Positions 19,839 to 29,812 are shown, numbered from the stretch's first letter. The stretch: 41,550 nucleotides of DNA from Frankia sp. R82 (GCF_023716925.1 NZ_JAMQQG010000032.1:1-41550); one strand, 5' to 3'. The notes: a model not told the origin generated them from the letters alone. Made by a program: numbers and translations.

Positions 19839-19956
19839 GAAGGTTGAGACTCTGGCTGTTTCCCCCGCTCGCCGCGCGGCAGTGCCGTCCCGCGGTGCCG
19901 CAGGGGCGGGGTCAATCCCCGTCCGACCACCGACGCCGCTGGAGGACCGACACCGC

Positions 19957-21504
19957 ATGGCTGCCCCCCAGAACTATCTCGCGGTCATCAAGGTCGTCGG
20001 GATCGGTGGTGGTGGTGTCAACGCCGTCAACCGGATGATCGAAGTCGGTCTCAAGGGCGTCGAGTTCATCGCCATCAACACCGACGCCCAGGCCCTGCTG
20101 ATGAGCGATGCCGACGTCAAGCTCGACGTCGGCCGCGAACTGACCCGCGGCCTTGGCGCCGGGGCCGACCCGGAGGTGGGCCGCCAGGCCGCCGAGGACC
20201 ATCGCGAGGAGATCGAGGAGGTCCTCAAGGGGGCCGACATGGTCTTCGTGACGGCCGGCGAGGGTGGTGGCACCGGAACCGGTGGCGCTCCCGTCGTGGC
20301 CAACGTGGCCCGCTCGCTGGGCGCGCTCACGATCGGTGTCGTCACCCGCCCGTTCACCTTCGAGGGCCGGCGCCGGGCGACCCAGGCCGACACGGGTATC
20401 GACACCCTGCGCAACGAGGTTGACACCCTCATCGTCATCCCGAACGACCGTCTGCTCGCTATGACGGACCGTGACATCAGCGTCCTGGACGCCTTCCGCA
20501 GCGCCGACCAGGTGCTGCTCTCCGGTGTTCAGGGCATCACCGACCTGATCACCACACCCGGTCTGATCAACCTCGACTTCGCCGACGTCAAGACGGTCAT
20601 GTCGCACGCCGGCAGTGCCCTGATGGGTATCGGCCGGGCCAGAGGGGACGACCGGGCCACCGTGGCCGCCGAACAGGCCATCGCCTCCCCGCTGTTGGAG
20701 GCGAGCATGGACGGCGCCCAGGGCGTCCTGTTGAACATCTCCGGTGGGTCGGATCTCGGTCTGTTCGAGATCAACGCCGCCGCCGAGCTGGTCGCGGACG
20801 CCGCCCATCCCGAGGCGAACATCATCTTTGGTGCGGTGATCGACGACGCCCTCGGGGACGAGGTGCGGGTGACGGTCATTGCCGCCGGGTTCGACACGGT
20901 GCAGGACCGTCGCACCCGCACGCTCAACGCCACGCAGCGCCGCCCGAACGCCCCCACCGGGCCGACCGGCCCAGGTACCGGCGGGGCGGCCCTGCCGGCC
21001 GGTGCCGCCGGCACCCCGTCGTCGACGACGATCCTCCCGCCGCTGCCCACGATCCCCGGGACACCACGTCCCGTCACCCCGGCACCGACCCCCACCGCGG
21101 CCGCGGCACCGACCCCGCCGCCCGCACCGCCGGCTCCCGTGGCGCCGGCGCCGGTCCGGTCCCAGCCCGCGGCGCCCACCCCCAGCTACCTGCAGGCGCC
21201 ACCTTCGCCGATCAGTCCGTCGAACGTGGGCCACTACCACCCCGACCCGCTGCCGGACCCGCCGGGAACACGCCCGAGCGGGAACCCGGGCGAGTCCACG
21301 GTGATCCCCACGGTCGAGTCGCGGGTCACCCCCCCGTCCCGGGACCAGGCCGCCGAACCGTCGACCGGCGACCACGGCTACGGCGCGCAGCATCGCTCCG
21401 AGCCGCCGCGGGCCAGCGGCCCCCGGCCGACCTATCCGCCCCGCCGTCCCGCCCGCCCGGTCGCCGACGACGACGAGCTGGACGTGCCGGACTTCCTCAA
21501 ATAG
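19957..21504 (+). CDS. ftsZ: Cell division GTPase FtsZ
   Basis: The 515-residue tubulin homologue has [15 protein letters not shown], the tubulin signature [15 protein letters not shown] (about 104-118), [10 protein letters not shown] and the T7 loop [20 protein letters not shown]. FtsZ forms the division ring at the membrane. After about residue 320 comes a Pro/Ala-rich linker of roughly 180 residues, much longer than in most bacteria, ending in the conserved tail [10 protein letters not shown] that binds SepF and other partners. The ATG at 19957 follows GGAGGA with a 10-base spacer and gives [15 protein letters not shown]. The open frame upstream to 19837 overlaps the control region. ftsQ, normally directly upstream, is not present here. 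Confidence 0.97.
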   Translation: MAAPQNYLAVIKVVGIGGGGVNAVNRMIEVGLKGVEFIAINTDAQALLMSDADVKLDVGRELTRGLGAGADPEVGRQAAEDHREEIEEVLKGADMVFVTAGEGGGTGTGGAPVVANVARSLGALTIGVVTRPFTFEGRRRATQADTGIDTLRNEVDTLIVIPNDRLLAMTDRDISVLDAFRSADQVLLSGVQGITDLITTPGLINLDFADVKTVMSHAGSALMGIGRARGDDRATVAAEQAIASPLLEASMDGAQGVLLNISGGSDLGLFEINAAAELVADAAHPEANIIFGAVIDDALGDEVRVTVIAAGFDTVQDRRTRTLNATQRRPNAPTGPTGPGTGGAALPAGAAGTPSSTTILPPLPTIPGTPRPVTPAPTPTAAAAPTPPPAPPAPVAPAPVRSQPAAPTPSYLQAPPSPISPSNVGHYHPDPLPDPPGTRPSGNPGESTVIPTVESRVTPPSRDQAAEPSTGDHGYGAQHRSEPPRASGPRPTYPPRRPARPVADDDELDVPDFLK

Positions 21505-21527
21505 CCGGGCCAGGGGAGACTCCGGCC

Positions 21528-22364
21528 ATGCCGGTTCTTGTGACTACCCGGGCGGGTGGCGTCAGCGCGCCTCCCTTCGGCGGTCCCGGTTCCGGCGGCG
21601 GCCTCAATCTTGGCGATCATGTGGGTGATGATGCCGATGCGGTGGCGGCCAACCGGGCTCGGCTCGCCGAGCGGGTCGGCCTGCCGGTGCGGTACATGCG
21701 TCAGGTGCACGGCCGGCAGATCGCGCTGGTCCGTGCACCTGGCCCGCCACCCGAGGCCGACGCGCTGGTCACCGACGTGCCGGGCCTGGCGCTTGCGGTG
21801 ATGGTGGCCGACTGCGCGCCGGTGCTGTTCGAGGCGCCGACCGCGGTGGCCGTCGCCCACGCCGGCCGGGGAGGCATGGCCGAGGGCGTCATCGGCGCGA
21901 CCGTCGAGGCGCTCGCCGATCTCGGTGCCCGACCGGACCGGCTTGGTGTCACCGTCGGACCCTGCGTGTGCGCAGGCTGCTACGAGGTGCCGGACGGGTT
22001 GCGCGCCGAGGTGGAACGCCGGGTCCCGGGCAGCGCCGCCCACACCCGCCACGGCACCGCGGCCATCGATCTGCGGGCCGGGATCATCGGCCAGCTCACC
22101 AGGATGGGTGTGACCCGCATCGCGGTGTCCGGTCGATGTCCGGCCGAGGACCCCGAGCTGTACTCCTACCGCCGCGACGGGCGGACCGGCCGTTTCGCCG
22201 GTCTCGCCTGGCTCCCGTCACCACCGCTCCGCCCGGGTGCGTTGATCGGGTTGGCCGGCTCTGCCGGGCTGGACGAAGTGGCCGGGCTCGACGAAGTGGC
22301 CGGGCTCGACCTCGAAGGGGTGGTCGGAGTGGCCGGCGCGACCGCGACGGCCGAGCCGTCGTGA
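21528..22364 (+). CDS. pgeF: Peptidoglycan editing factor PgeF (YfiH, laccase-domain) family
   Basis: The 278-residue protein has the family motifs GGLNLGDHVGDD, MRQVHGRQIA, MVADCAPVLFE, VAHAGRGGMAEGV and TVGPCVCAGCYEV, and so keeps the conserved His and Cys that coordinate a metal. PgeF hydrolyses wrongly built UDP-MurNAc-L-Ser intermediates, and members also show purine nucleoside phosphorylase or oxidase activity. Location directly after ftsZ is usual in Actinobacteria. The C-terminal tail includes three 18-base units encoding Ala-Gly-Leu-Asp-Glu-Val (22263-22316). The stop overlaps the next GTG in a GTGA junction. Confidence 0.92.
   Translation: MPVLVTTRAGGVSAPPFGGPGSGGGLNLGDHVGDDADAVAANRARLAERVGLPVRYMRQVHGRQIALVRAPGPPPEADALVTDVPGLALAVMVADCAPVLFEAPTAVAVAHAGRGGMAEGVIGATVEALADLGARPDRLGVTVGPCVCAGCYEVPDGLRAEVERRVPGSAAHTRHGTAAIDLRAGIIGQLTRMGVTRIAVSGRCPAEDPELYSYRRDGRTGRFAGLAWLPSPPLRPGALIGLAGSAGLDEVAGLDEVAGLDLEGVVGVAGATATAEPS
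22263..22316 (+). repeat. 18-base in-frame tandem repeat in pgeF
   Basis: Units at 22263, 22281 and 22299 share GCCGGGCTSGACGAAGTG; the third is diverged at its end. They lie in the C-terminal tail, outside the conserved domain. Confidence 0.85.
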
Positions 22365-23254
22365 CGGACGCCGTCCACGGGCAGCGCTCTGCGGAGCTTG
22401 CCGCCCGTCTCGCCGCCGTGCGGGAGCGCATCGCCGTCGCCGCCCGTGCAGCCGGACGTGACCCGGGGGAACTCACTCTTATTGCGGTAAGCAAGACCTA
22501 TCCGGCCGAAGACGCCGTGATCCTGCACACTCTCGGCGTGCGACATTTCGCCGAGAACCGGGATCAGGAGGCCGGATCCAAGGTGAAACTGGTCACACAC
22601 CGGCTCCTGGGTGTCACGGCGACGCCGGACGGGGGACCCGTCGCGGCAGCCTCCCCTGATCGCCGGGGTCCCGGCGAGGCGGTGCGGGCCGAAGTACCGC
22701 CGTCGCCGGCATCGGCGGCGGCGGGGATGCCGGCGACGGTGCCCGCTGGGCCGACGTGGCACTTCGTGGGTCAACTGCAGCGCAACAAGGTCCGGTCCGT
22801 GCTCCGTTGGGCGGACTGGGTGCAGTCCGTGGACCGGGTAGCCCTGGTGGACGGTCTGTCGCGGATCGCGGTCGAGCGGGGTTGGCCACTGTCGATCTGC
22901 CTGCAGATCTCGTTGGATCCCTCGAGGGCCTCCGGTGGGGCGGATTCGGGTGGGGTTGCCGGTTCGGGCCGAGGAGGTATCGATCCGGGCGCGTCAGGCG
23001 AGCTTGCCGATCTCGTCGCGCAGGCGCCTGGGCTGACACTGCGCGGCGTGATGGCGGTTGCGCCACGTGGCGAGCCGCCACGTCCCGCATTTGCCCGTCT
23101 GCGGACCGTCGCGGAACGCCTGGTCAGGGACCACCCTGAGGCCACGGTCATCAGCGCCGGCATGTCAGGTGATCTGGAGTCGGCCATCGCCGAGGGCGCG
23201 ACACACCTACGGATCGGGACCGCTTTGTTCGGTGAACGGCCTGGTGTCCCTTAG
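22361..23254 (+). CDS. YggS/PROSC-type pyridoxal phosphate homeostasis protein
   Basis: The 297-residue protein has [16 protein letters not shown] (with the lysine that binds pyridoxal phosphate), [61 protein letters not shown] and [10 protein letters not shown]. These cover the single-domain alanine-racemase-like barrel. The family keeps pyridoxal phosphate in balance and has no known catalytic activity. A Pro/Ala-rich insertion of about 50 residues precedes WHFVGQL, and a Gly-rich one follows [10 protein letters not shown]. Homologues are about 230 residues and lack both. It is translationally coupled to pgeF, and its stop codon is part of a TAGAGT element in front of sepF. Confidence 0.92.
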   Translation: MTDAVHGQRSAELAARLAAVRERIAVAARAAGRDPGELTLIAVSKTYPAEDAVILHTLGVRHFAENRDQEAGSKVKLVTHRLLGVTATPDGGPVAAASPDRRGPGEAVRAEVPPSPASAAAGMPATVPAGPTWHFVGQLQRNKVRSVLRWADWVQSVDRVALVDGLSRIAVERGWPLSICLQISLDPSRASGGADSGGVAGSGRGGIDPGASGELADLVAQAPGLTLRGVMAVAPRGEPPRPAFARLRTVAERLVRDHPEATVISAGMSGDLESAIAEGATHLRIGTALFGERPGVP

Positions 23255-23264
23255 AGTCGCGCCC
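23252..23264 (+). promoter_or_regulatory. Candidate -10 element for leaderless sepF transcription
   Basis: TAGAGT at 23252-23257 is followed by exactly 7 bases and the sepF ATG, and no Shine-Dalgarno sequence is present in between. The element overlaps the yggS stop codon. No matching -35 hexamer is visible. Confidence 0.45.
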
Positions 23265-23825
23265 ATGGGGCTCGGGCGCAGGGCGATGGTCTACCTCGGT
23301 CTGGCCGAGGAGGACGACGACTATCTCGATGACGACTACGACGACGACGGTCGTGCGGTAGACCATGACGATCGGCGTCTCGACGATCGCCGTATGGTGC
23401 ATGATCCGGTACCGATGGACCGCTCGGTCCGCCGGATCGATGCACGGGAGGAGTCGGTCGCCATGCCGCGTCGCCCACCGGTCGAACCACTACGTCCGGC
23501 CGGGCCGGTGCCGGTGCGCCGGGTGGCCCCGGTCGAGGAGCCACACCCCTACCGGATCACGACGCTCCAGCCCCGTAGCTACAATGAGGCTCGCCAGATC
23601 GGTGAGGAGTTCAGAGACGGCACGCCCGTTATCATGAACCTCACCGACATGGACGATGTCGACGCCAAGCGGTTGGTCGACTTCGCCGCCGGGTTGATCT
23701 TCGGGCTGCGTGGTGACATCGAGAAGGTGACCAACAAGGTCTTCCTGCTCTCGCCGCACAACGTCGAGGTCACCGAGACGGACAAGCGACGCATCCGCGA
23801 GGGTGGGTTCTACAACCAGTCATGA
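23265..23825 (+). CDS. sepF: SepF, membrane anchor of the Z-ring
   Basis: The 186-residue protein starts [17 protein letters not shown], which fits the N-terminal amphipathic membrane-binding helix of SepF. An acidic, Asp- and Arg-rich linker (about 17-85) follows. The conserved C-terminal domain spans about 95-175 ([60 protein letters not shown]). SepF binds the FtsZ tail and tethers it to the membrane, and it is essential in several Actinobacteria, which lack FtsA. The position after yggS is standard. The ATG at 23265 is chosen for the helix and the upstream TAGAGT spacing; the open frame goes back to 23058 within yggS. Confidence 0.95.
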   Translation: MGLGRRAMVYLGLAEEDDDYLDDDYDDDGRAVDHDDRRLDDRRMVHDPVPMDRSVRRIDAREESVAMPRRPPVEPLRPAGPVPVRRVAPVEEPHPYRITTLQPRSYNEARQIGEEFRDGTPVIMNLTDMDDVDAKRLVDFAAGLIFGLRGDIEKVTNKVFLLSPHNVEVTETDKRRIREGGFYNQS

Positions 23826-24159
23826 CGGGGTTCGCGAGCTGGTCGCGTCCCCCTGTTCCACAGGAGAGGGCGCCATCAGCACGCTAGGACAGCTGCTCTC
23901 GTGGCTGCTGCTGGTCTACCTCCTGTTCCTGATCGCTCGTTGGATCACGGACCTGGTGCTCGTCCTCGGCCGCTCGTTCCGCCCGACCGGGCCACTGTTG
24001 GTGATCTTCGAGGCCGTGTACACGGTGACTGACCCCCCGTTACGGTTCATCCGGCGCATCCTGCCCCCGTTGAGGGTGGGTAGTGTCCAGCTTGACCTCG
24101 GTTATCTGGTGCTCTTTCTGGTGATCTTCGTTTTGCGAAGCTACGCCCAGAGGCTGTAA
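23803..24159 (+). CDS. YggT-family membrane protein
   Basis: Two hydrophobic helices ([17 protein letters not shown] and [15 protein letters not shown]) flank [18 protein letters not shown], the typical YggT motif. The only standard start is a GTG at 23803, overlapping sepF by 23 bases without a ribosome binding site. A better fit is an ATC at 23875. It lies 8 bases after AGGAG (23862-23866) and would give a 94-residue protein, the usual family length, with homology beginning at once. The coordinates use the standard codon as an outer limit. YggT proteins are linked by position to division and cell shape in Actinobacteria, with no defined activity. Confidence 0.85.
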   Translation: MGSTTSHDGVRELVASPCSTGEGAISTLGQLLSWLLLVYLLFLIARWITDLVLVLGRSFRPTGPLLVIFEAVYTVTDPPLRFIRRILPPLRVGSVQLDLGYLVLFLVIFVLRSYAQRL

Positions 24160-24252
24160 CGGGGTTGTGTGCACACCGCGAACGCGGGCGCGGCAGACTG
24201 CCCGCAGACCGCCCTCTCTTCGGGGAGCGGCGATGCCGCACGAGGAGGCGAC

Positions 24253-25239
24253 GTGGCTCTGACACCGCAGGACGTACAGAACAAGGTCTTCAGTCCGACG
24301 CGGTTTCGCACCGGCTACAACGAGGATGAGGTCGATACCTTCCTCGACGAGGTCGAGGCGGAACTGACCCGGCTGCTCGATGAGAACAGCGACCTTCGTC
24401 GTCAGCTCGACGAGGCCCGCCGCTCCGGCGGTGGAGGGCCCGCGGTGCCCGCGCAGATCCTGGAGGAGAACCAGGGCCTGCGCCGCCAGGTCGACGAGTC
24501 CCGTCGCCAGATCGCCCAGCTGCAGGCGCAGGCCGCCCAGGCTGCCCGCGAGCGCGCCGCGGCACCGCCGACCGGCCCGCAGCAACCGCCCCAGCCGCAG
24601 CCCCAGCAGGGCGGCGCACCGACCACGGTCATCCCCGCCGTCGGCCAGGGCGGTGGGCTCGCCCGCACCGGCCCCAGCCAGGCCAACGAGGCCGAGATCG
24701 AGCAGCGCGTCGCCCGCACGCTCGTCCTCGCCCAGCGCACCGCCGACGAAGCCCTGCGGGAAGCCCGCGCCGAGTCCGAGCGCGCCCGTCGTGACGCCCG
24801 TGCCGACGCGGACCGCATCATCGGCGAGGCCCGCGCCCACGTCGCCGAACAGCTCGGCGGTCTGGAAGAGGACAAGCGCCGCCTCGAGGGCCAGGTGGAA
24901 CAGCTCCGCGCCTTCGAGCGCGAATACCGCACCCGCCTGCGCGCCTACCTCGAAATGCAGCTGCGCGACCTTGACGGCATGCCCACCCAGCCCGCCGTCG
25001 GCGTCGGCGCCCCGCCTCGCCCCGGTCTCAACCCAGGCGCTCCCACCCCGGCACCCACCGGCGTCAGCATGGGCCCCGGCCCCGGCCCCGGTCAGGGCGT
25101 CCCGCAGAACCCCGGCCACCAGCCGACCTTCCCCCCCGGCCCCCCCATGCCCGCTGGCGCGATGGCCCGCGACAACGGTCACGGCCGTCCCGACCTCGAC
25201 CCGGCCCGCCGCGACACCCCCGGCATCCAGGAATACTGA
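24253..25239 (+). CDS. divIVA: DivIVA/Wag31 polar growth protein
   Basis: The 328-residue protein has the N-terminal DivIVA domain (LTPQDVQNKVFSPTRFRTG, then EDEVDTFLDEVEAELTRLL, about residues 3-42). A coiled coil comes next, then a Pro/Gln-rich linker (about 108-140), a second long coiled coil (about 155-235, rich in Glu, Arg and Ala) and a Pro/Gly tail. DivIVA binds curved membrane at the poles and recruits the elongation machinery in tip-growing Actinobacteria. The GTG at 24253 follows GAGGAGG with a short 4-base spacer and matches the family N-terminus. The gene ends the sepF-yggT-divIVA group, a standard order. Confidence 0.95.
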   Translation: MALTPQDVQNKVFSPTRFRTGYNEDEVDTFLDEVEAELTRLLDENSDLRRQLDEARRSGGGGPAVPAQILEENQGLRRQVDESRRQIAQLQAQAAQAARERAAAPPTGPQQPPQPQPQQGGAPTTVIPAVGQGGGLARTGPSQANEAEIEQRVARTLVLAQRTADEALREARAESERARRDARADADRIIGEARAHVAEQLGGLEEDKRRLEGQVEQLRAFEREYRTRLRAYLEMQLRDLDGMPTQPAVGVGAPPRPGLNPGAPTPAPTGVSMGPGPGPGQGVPQNPGHQPTFPPGPPMPAGAMARDNGHGRPDLDPARRDTPGIQEY

Positions 25240-25317
25240 GCCTGACCGGGAGCTTCGGCGGGGTCCGCACCACGGCAGTGGATGGCTGTGCGCTGAGACG
25301 ATGAGGGAGATCACAGC

Positions 25318-25476
25318 GTGCTGACGCTCTGTGCTGCTTTGCTCGCGATCGGTCTGGTGTTGGCCGTGCTTGGCATGTTCGCTGGCAGCGGCTTCGTCTA
25401 CGCCTCGTTGATCGTCATCCTGGTCGCCGCGGCGCTCCTGCCGATCGGCGCCCTGCGTCGCACCCCCACGTCCTGA
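25318..25476 (+). CDS. Small hydrophobic two-helix membrane protein
   Basis: A GTG at 25318, after GAGGGAGA, opens a 52-residue frame beginning MLTLCAALLAIGLVLAVLGM. A second hydrophobic stretch (ASLIVILVAAALLPIGALR) follows and the protein ends RRTPTS. Two transmembrane helices are likely. I do not recognise a family. The strong hydrophobicity and a plausible ribosome binding site support a real gene, and the position after divIVA suggests an envelope role. It could be non-coding. Confidence 0.55.
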   Translation: MLTLCAALLAIGLVLAVLGMFAGSGFVYASLIVILVAAALLPIGALRRTPTS

Positions 25477-26023
25477 CGCGTCCCTTCCCGGACGCCGCCG
25501 CAGTCCCGGGTCGGAGATGGGCGGTCGCTGTTCTCGTCGTGCCGCCGTGCCGTGCCAGTGCGCACGGTGCCCATGAGGCGTCAGTGGCCCTGGTACCCGG
25601 GACGACGGGTCGGTGGCCGTGGTGGTGTGAGTGCCGGCCTCGCCTACCGTCGGCGTGGGTGCGCCGGGTCCGCTTACGCCGACCAGGTGACATTCTGTCG
25701 CTTATCGTGAATTGACGACCTCGAGAGGTTACCAGAGTGGCCTGGGGGCTGGCTACTCGGAGGCGTGGAGGGCTGTTCGAGAAATCGCCGAGGGTCCGAC
25801 GCGCCGAACAACCCTCCGCATGTCCTGGGTCGAGCCCGGCGCGATGGGGTCATCGTCCCAAGGGATAGCCTTTAGTCCGATTTGCACCTTATGTTCAAGG
25901 CGGGTTGCGGCTGGGGCGAACCTGACCGGGTCCTCGTCGATCGTGAGTGTGTACGGACGGCACCGGACCCCGTGAAGAACGCCGGGGTCTATGGAAGGTT
26001 TTCTCTTGTACCTGGGGCGTTAC
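25477..26023. other. Convergent intergenic region before the ileS 3' end
   Basis: About 550 bases with no credible gene. It has patches of lower G+C (25690-25735 and 25860-25895). It contains the palindromic repeat at 25767-25817, which is related to the one at 37873-37926. Searching both strands by eye for tRNA-like cloverleaves gave nothing. Confidence 0.5.
25767..25817. repeat. Palindromic intergenic repeat, copy 1
   Basis: The left arm GGAGGGCTGTTCG (25767-25779) and right arm CGAACAACCCTCC (25805-25817) pair over 13 positions with one mismatch around a 25-base loop. The right arm and the bases after it, up to CATGT (25817-25821), match copy 2 at 37910-37927 almost base for base. Like copy 2, it lies between the 3' ends of convergent genes. 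No T-run is present. Confidence 0.85.
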
Positions 26024-26049
26024 GGCCGGGCGCCCGGGGACGCCCGGCC
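26024..26049 (-). terminator. Likely ileS terminator hairpin
   Basis: GGCCGGGCG (26024-26032) and CGCCCGGCC (26041-26049) form a perfect 9-base-pair GC stem with an 8-base loop, about 30 bases beyond the ileS stop. No U-tract follows, which is common for terminator-like hairpins in high-GC Actinobacteria. Confidence 0.55.
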
Positions 26050-26078
26050 GATGGGGTGCCGGGGTGCGCAGGGGCAGG

Positions 26079-29000
26079 TCAGTCGGCCGTCGGCGGGGTT
26101 GCGCGGGTGAGGGTGAAGGTCAGGCCCAGGTCGCCTGCGGCGCCGGTGACGGCTCCCTTGACGTCGGTGGCGTTGACGTCGGTGGCGACGCCCTCGGTGA
26201 TGGTGAGATCGGTGGTGGCGAGATCGGCGGGGTCGCCTTCGGTGAAGGTGACGGCAAGGATCTCTTCGGCAATCGTTTGACGGTGGGTGCGCAGGGCGAG
26301 CGCGGTGGGCTGGAGGGTGGCCGCCCAGCGGACATCGATCCGGTCGGTGATCGCCAGGCCGGCGGCCTTGCGGGCATCCTGCAGGATGCGCACGACGTCG
26401 CGGGCGAGGCCGGCGCGGGCCAGCTCGGGGGTGATCTCCAGGTCGAGCGCGACGGACAGGCCGGACTCCGCGGTGACCGCCCAGCCCTGCCGGGGTGTCT
26501 CGGTGATGATCAGATCGTCGCCGGACAGCTCGAGGGTTTCACCGTCCAGGGTGAGGGTGAGCCGGCCGTCGACCGGTGTGCCGGCGGCGGCGATGGCGGC
26601 GGCCACGGTCTTGGTGCGGTTGCCGAAGCGCCGGCCGAGGGCACGGAAGTTGGGCTTGACGGTGACGTCGACCAGGTCGGACGTCGCCGCCTCCACCGTG
26701 GCCACGTTGAGTTCCTCGGCGATCTGGGCGTGCAGCTCGGCGGTGAGAGTGCCGAACGCGGCAGCACCGACGACGGCCCGCGGCAGTGGCTGGCGGGTGC
26801 GCACCCCGCTGGACGCCCGGGCCGCCCGGCCGAGTTCGACGATCCGGCGGACCAGGTCCATCTGCGCCGACAGCTGGGCCGAGTGCAGGCCGGACGGCAG
26901 CTCGGGCCAGGCGGCGAGGTGCACCGAGTCCGGCGTTTCCGGGGTGGCATCGGCGAACAGGTGCTCCCACAGCCAGTCGGTGAGGAACGGGGTGAACGGC
27001 GCCATGATCCGGGTCAGCGCGTTCAGGCAGGTGTGCAGGGTGTCCAGCGCGTCCGGGTCGCCGGCCCAGAACCGCCGGCGGGAACGGCGGACGTACCAGT
27101 TGGACAGGTCGTCGACGAAGCGGGCGATGCGCCGCCCGGCGCGCAGCGAGTCGAACGCGGCCAGCGCCTCGTCCACCTCGGTGACGGTGTCGGCGAGCTC
27201 GGACAACGCCCATCGGTCCAGCACGTGCCGTGGCGTCGACGCGGTGCCCGCCGCAGCATCCCCGGTGGCGGTCGTGGTGGGAGACCAACCGGCGGCGCCG
27301 GCGTAGAGGGTGAAGAAGGAGGCGGTGTTCCAGTAGGTGAGCAGGACCCGGCGGACGATGTCCTCGATCGCCTCGTGGCCGACCCGGCGGTCGGACCAGG
27401 GGGAGCCGCCGGCGAGCATCAGCCAGCGCACCGCGTCCGCGCCGTGCCGGTCGAACAGCTCGAACGGGTCGAGGACGTTGCCGACATGTTTGCTCATCTT
27501 GCGACCCTCGGCGTCGAGCAGCAGACCGAGGCAGAGCACCGTCTCATAGGACGAACGGTCGAAGACCAGCGTCCCGATCGCCATCAGGGTGTAGAACCAG
27601 CCACGGGTCTGGTCGATCGCCTCGCAGATGTACTGCGCCGGGTAGTGCCGGGCGAACTCCTCGCCGTTGCGATGCGGGGCGCCCCACTGGGCGAACGGCA
27701 TCGCACCGCTGTCGTACCAGACGTCGATCACCTCGGGCACCCGGTGGGCGGTCGCGCCGCAGCTGCGGCACGCCAGCGTGATCTCGTCCACGAACGGGCG
27801 GTGCGGGTCCAGGCCGGCGAGGTCACGTCCGGTGAGCTCGGACAGTTCCGCGAGTGAACCGATGCAGACCAGGTGGGACGGGTCGTCCTCGCACCGCCAG
27901 ATCGGCAGCGGGGTGCCCCAGTAGCGGTTGCGCGACAGCGCCCAGTCGACGTTGCCACGTAGCCACTCACCGTAGCGGCCGTCGCGGATGCGCGCGGGGT
28001 GCCAGTCGGTGCGCGCGTTCTCGGCAAGGAGACGGTCGTGGATCGCGGTGGTGCGGATGTACCAGGACGGCAGCGGGTAGTAGATCAACGGGGTGTGGCA
28101 GCGCCAGCAGTGCGGGTAGCTGTGCGTGTAGGTCAGGGCACGCCACAGCCGGCCGCGGGCCTGCAGATCGGCGCTCAGCGGCGCGTCGGCGTCCTTGAAG
28201 AACAGGCCGCCGACCAGTGGCGTGTCGGCGACGAACCGCCCGTCCCGGCCGACCGGGTTCACCACCGGCAGCCCGGCGGCCCGGCAGACCGCGAGGTCCT
28301 CGGCGCCGAACGCGGGGGACTGGTGGACGAGCCCGGTGCCGTCGGTGGTGGTGACGTACTCGGCGGTCACCACCGTGTGCGGGACGCCGGTACCGGTGGC
28401 GAACAGCGCGGCGTCGAGCAGGTCGAACGGCCGGGTGTAGCGGGCGCCGGCAAGCGAGCGTCCGGTGAAGCGCTCGAGGATCTGCGCGTCCTCACCGACG
28501 GCCGCGCCGACCAGCGGCTCGGCGACGACGAACAGCTCGCCGCCACCGGCCCGGACCAGCACGTACTCGACGTCCGGATGCACCGCGACCGCCGTGTTCG
28601 ACACGAGGGTCCACGGCGTGGTCGTCCACACCAGCAGTTCCGCGCCCCGCTCGGTCAGGCCCAGCGAGTCGGCGACCAGGGGGAAGCGGACGTACACCGA
28701 CGGGTCGTCGACGTCGGCGTAGCCCTGGGAGACCTCGTGGTCGGACAGCGGCGTCTCGTCCCGCGGGCAGTAGGGGGTGACGCGGAAGTCCTCGACCAGC
28801 AGGCCCTTGTCGAAGATCTGCTGCAGCGACCACCAGACGCTCTCGATGTAGCTGGTGTCCATGGTGCGGTAGGCGGTGTCGAGGTCGACCCAGTAGCCCA
28901 TCCGCTCGGTCATCGCGGCGAACTCGTCGACGTGGCGCTGCACCGACTCGCGGCAGCGGGCGTTGAACTCGGCGATGCCGTACGCCTCGATGTCGTTCTT

Positions 29001-29336
29001 GCTGGTGAACCCGAGTTCCTTCTCGACGGCGAGCTCGACCGGCAGGCCGTGGCAGTCCCAGCCGGCCCGGCGCGGGACGTGGTAACCCTTCATCGTCCGG
29101 TACCGGGGGAAGATGTCCTTGAACACCCGGGCCTCGACGTGGTGGGCGCCGGGCTTGCCGTTGGCGGTCGGCGGGCCCTCGTAGAACATCCACAGCGGCC
29201 GGTCGGCGCTGGCCGACAGCGACCGGTGGAAGACCTTGGTGTCCCGCCAGCGGGCCAGCGTCTCGCGTTCGAGCGCGGGCAGGTCCGCCTGCGCGGGCAG
29301 CGGCGCGTAGGTCGGGGTGCGTGGGGCGTCGTTCAT
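26079..29336 (-). CDS. ileS: Isoleucyl-tRNA synthetase, type 2 (eukaryote-like)
   Basis: The 1085-residue class I synthetase has the ATP-site region [20 protein letters not shown] (the HIGH equivalent, about 51-70), [10 protein letters not shown], the editing domain ([20 protein letters not shown]), the signature loop [18 protein letters not shown] (KMSKS equivalent) and a C-terminal anticodon-binding domain. Length and the HHVEAR form match the type 2 IleRS found in Actinobacteria, a class often naturally resistant to mupirocin. The ATG at 29336 gives [16 protein letters not shown]. The frame is open to 29504, but that part runs through the T-box leader and is not coding. It lies opposite to its neighbours and diverges from lspA. 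Confidence 0.97.
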   Translation of the reverse strand: MNDAPRTPTYAPLPAQADLPALERETLARWRDTKVFHRSLSASADRPLWMFYEGPPTANGKPGAHHVEARVFKDIFPRYRTMKGYHVPRRAGWDCHGLPVELAVEKELGFTSKNDIEAYGIAEFNARCRESVQRHVDEFAAMTERMGYWVDLDTAYRTMDTSYIESVWWSLQQIFDKGLLVEDFRVTPYCPRDETPLSDHEVSQGYADVDDPSVYVRFPLVADSLGLTERGAELLVWTTTPWTLVSNTAVAVHPDVEYVLVRAGGGELFVVAEPLVGAAVGEDAQILERFTGRSLAGARYTRPFDLLDAALFATGTGVPHTVVTAEYVTTTDGTGLVHQSPAFGAEDLAVCRAAGLPVVNPVGRDGRFVADTPLVGGLFFKDADAPLSADLQARGRLWRALTYTHSYPHCWRCHTPLIYYPLPSWYIRTTAIHDRLLAENARTDWHPARIRDGRYGEWLRGNVDWALSRNRYWGTPLPIWRCEDDPSHLVCIGSLAELSELTGRDLAGLDPHRPFVDEITLACRSCGATAHRVPEVIDVWYDSGAMPFAQWGAPHRNGEEFARHYPAQYICEAIDQTRGWFYTLMAIGTLVFDRSSYETVLCLGLLLDAEGRKMSKHVGNVLDPFELFDRHGADAVRWLMLAGGSPWSDRRVGHEAIEDIVRRVLLTYWNTASFFTLYAGAAGWSPTTTATGDAAAGTASTPRHVLDRWALSELADTVTEVDEALAAFDSLRAGRRIARFVDDLSNWYVRRSRRRFWAGDPDALDTLHTCLNALTRIMAPFTPFLTDWLWEHLFADATPETPDSVHLAAWPELPSGLHSAQLSAQMDLVRRIVELGRAARASSGVRTRQPLPRAVVGAAAFGTLTAELHAQIAEELNVATVEAATSDLVDVTVKPNFRALGRRFGNRTKTVAAAIAAAGTPVDGRLTLTLDGETLELSGDDLIITETPRQGWAVTAESGLSVALDLEITPELARAGLARDVVRILQDARKAAGLAITDRIDVRWAATLQPTALALRTHRQTIAEEILAVTFTEGDPADLATTDLTITEGVATDVNATDVKGAVTGAAGDLGLTFTLTRATPPTAD

Positions 29337-29424
29337 CGTGGCGGACCCGGTCTTCCTCGGTCGTGGTCGCTGGCGTCGGTGCCCAGCTGGCGTCAGTGCC
29401 CAACAGAGGGACGACGCCGCCGGA

Positions 29425-29578
29425 CGCCCCTGCGGACAACCGGAGGTACCGCGGTACCACCCTCCTTGCACGCCCAGAGCCGAGGCCGGGGCCGGGGCCG
29501 CCATGGGGCGGGCGCCGGAAGGCCCGGGAGGCCGGGCGGCCTCTCGTCACGCGCGCGACGACCGGATCTACTAGGAGC
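29425..29578 (-). promoter_or_regulatory. T-box riboswitch in the ileS leader
   Basis: Reading the minus strand, AGGGTGGTACCGCG (29463-29450) matches the universal T-box consensus that pairs with the acceptor end of uncharged tRNA. It sits about 115 bases before the ileS ATG. Directly after it, GGTACCTCC can fold back on the T-box, giving a switchable hairpin. Further upstream, AGTAGATCCGG contains ATC at 29567-29565, an isoleucine codon suited to be the specifier. In Actinobacteria the ileS T-box is known to act on translation with a very short stem I. The absence of a terminator here agrees with that. The outer limits given are approximate. Confidence 0.85.
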
Positions 29579-29799
29579 CCAGGGCGCCAGGACACGCCGG
29601 GCGGGTTCCGTTCTGCCGGCAGCTCAGGGGTGATCTTCGCAGACGTGCTGGCCACCGGGCTTCCACCAACCCCGGCTCGCTCGGGCTGCACCCGCCGCTA
29701 CTCGTCCCCATCGACGCCGTGTCGCGCCCGGCCAAGTCTAGTCGACCCGCACACGCGATCCGTGGGGCGTCGGGCGATCGTAAGCCGCTGGGTGGCCCG

Positions 29800-29812
29800 T
29801 AGAGTGGATCCG
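29800..29812 (+). promoter_or_regulatory. Candidate -10 element for leaderless lspA transcription
   Basis: TAGAGT at 29800-29805 is followed by exactly 7 bases and the ATG at 29813. The hexamer and spacing are the same as in front of sepF. No -35 consensus is visible upstream. Confidence 0.45.

Noticed and set aside
25690-25900. AT-richer patch considered as a tRNA or small RNA gene
   Set aside because: No cloverleaf, no CCA end and no conserved T-arm could be found on either strand.
29337-29504. N-terminal extension of IleS
   Set aside because: It is translated from the T-box leader, is low in complexity, and the conserved protein starts at 29336.
25947-29633. Long plus-strand frames opposite ileS
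   Set aside because: They are antisense shadows of a gene with complete class I synthetase motifs.
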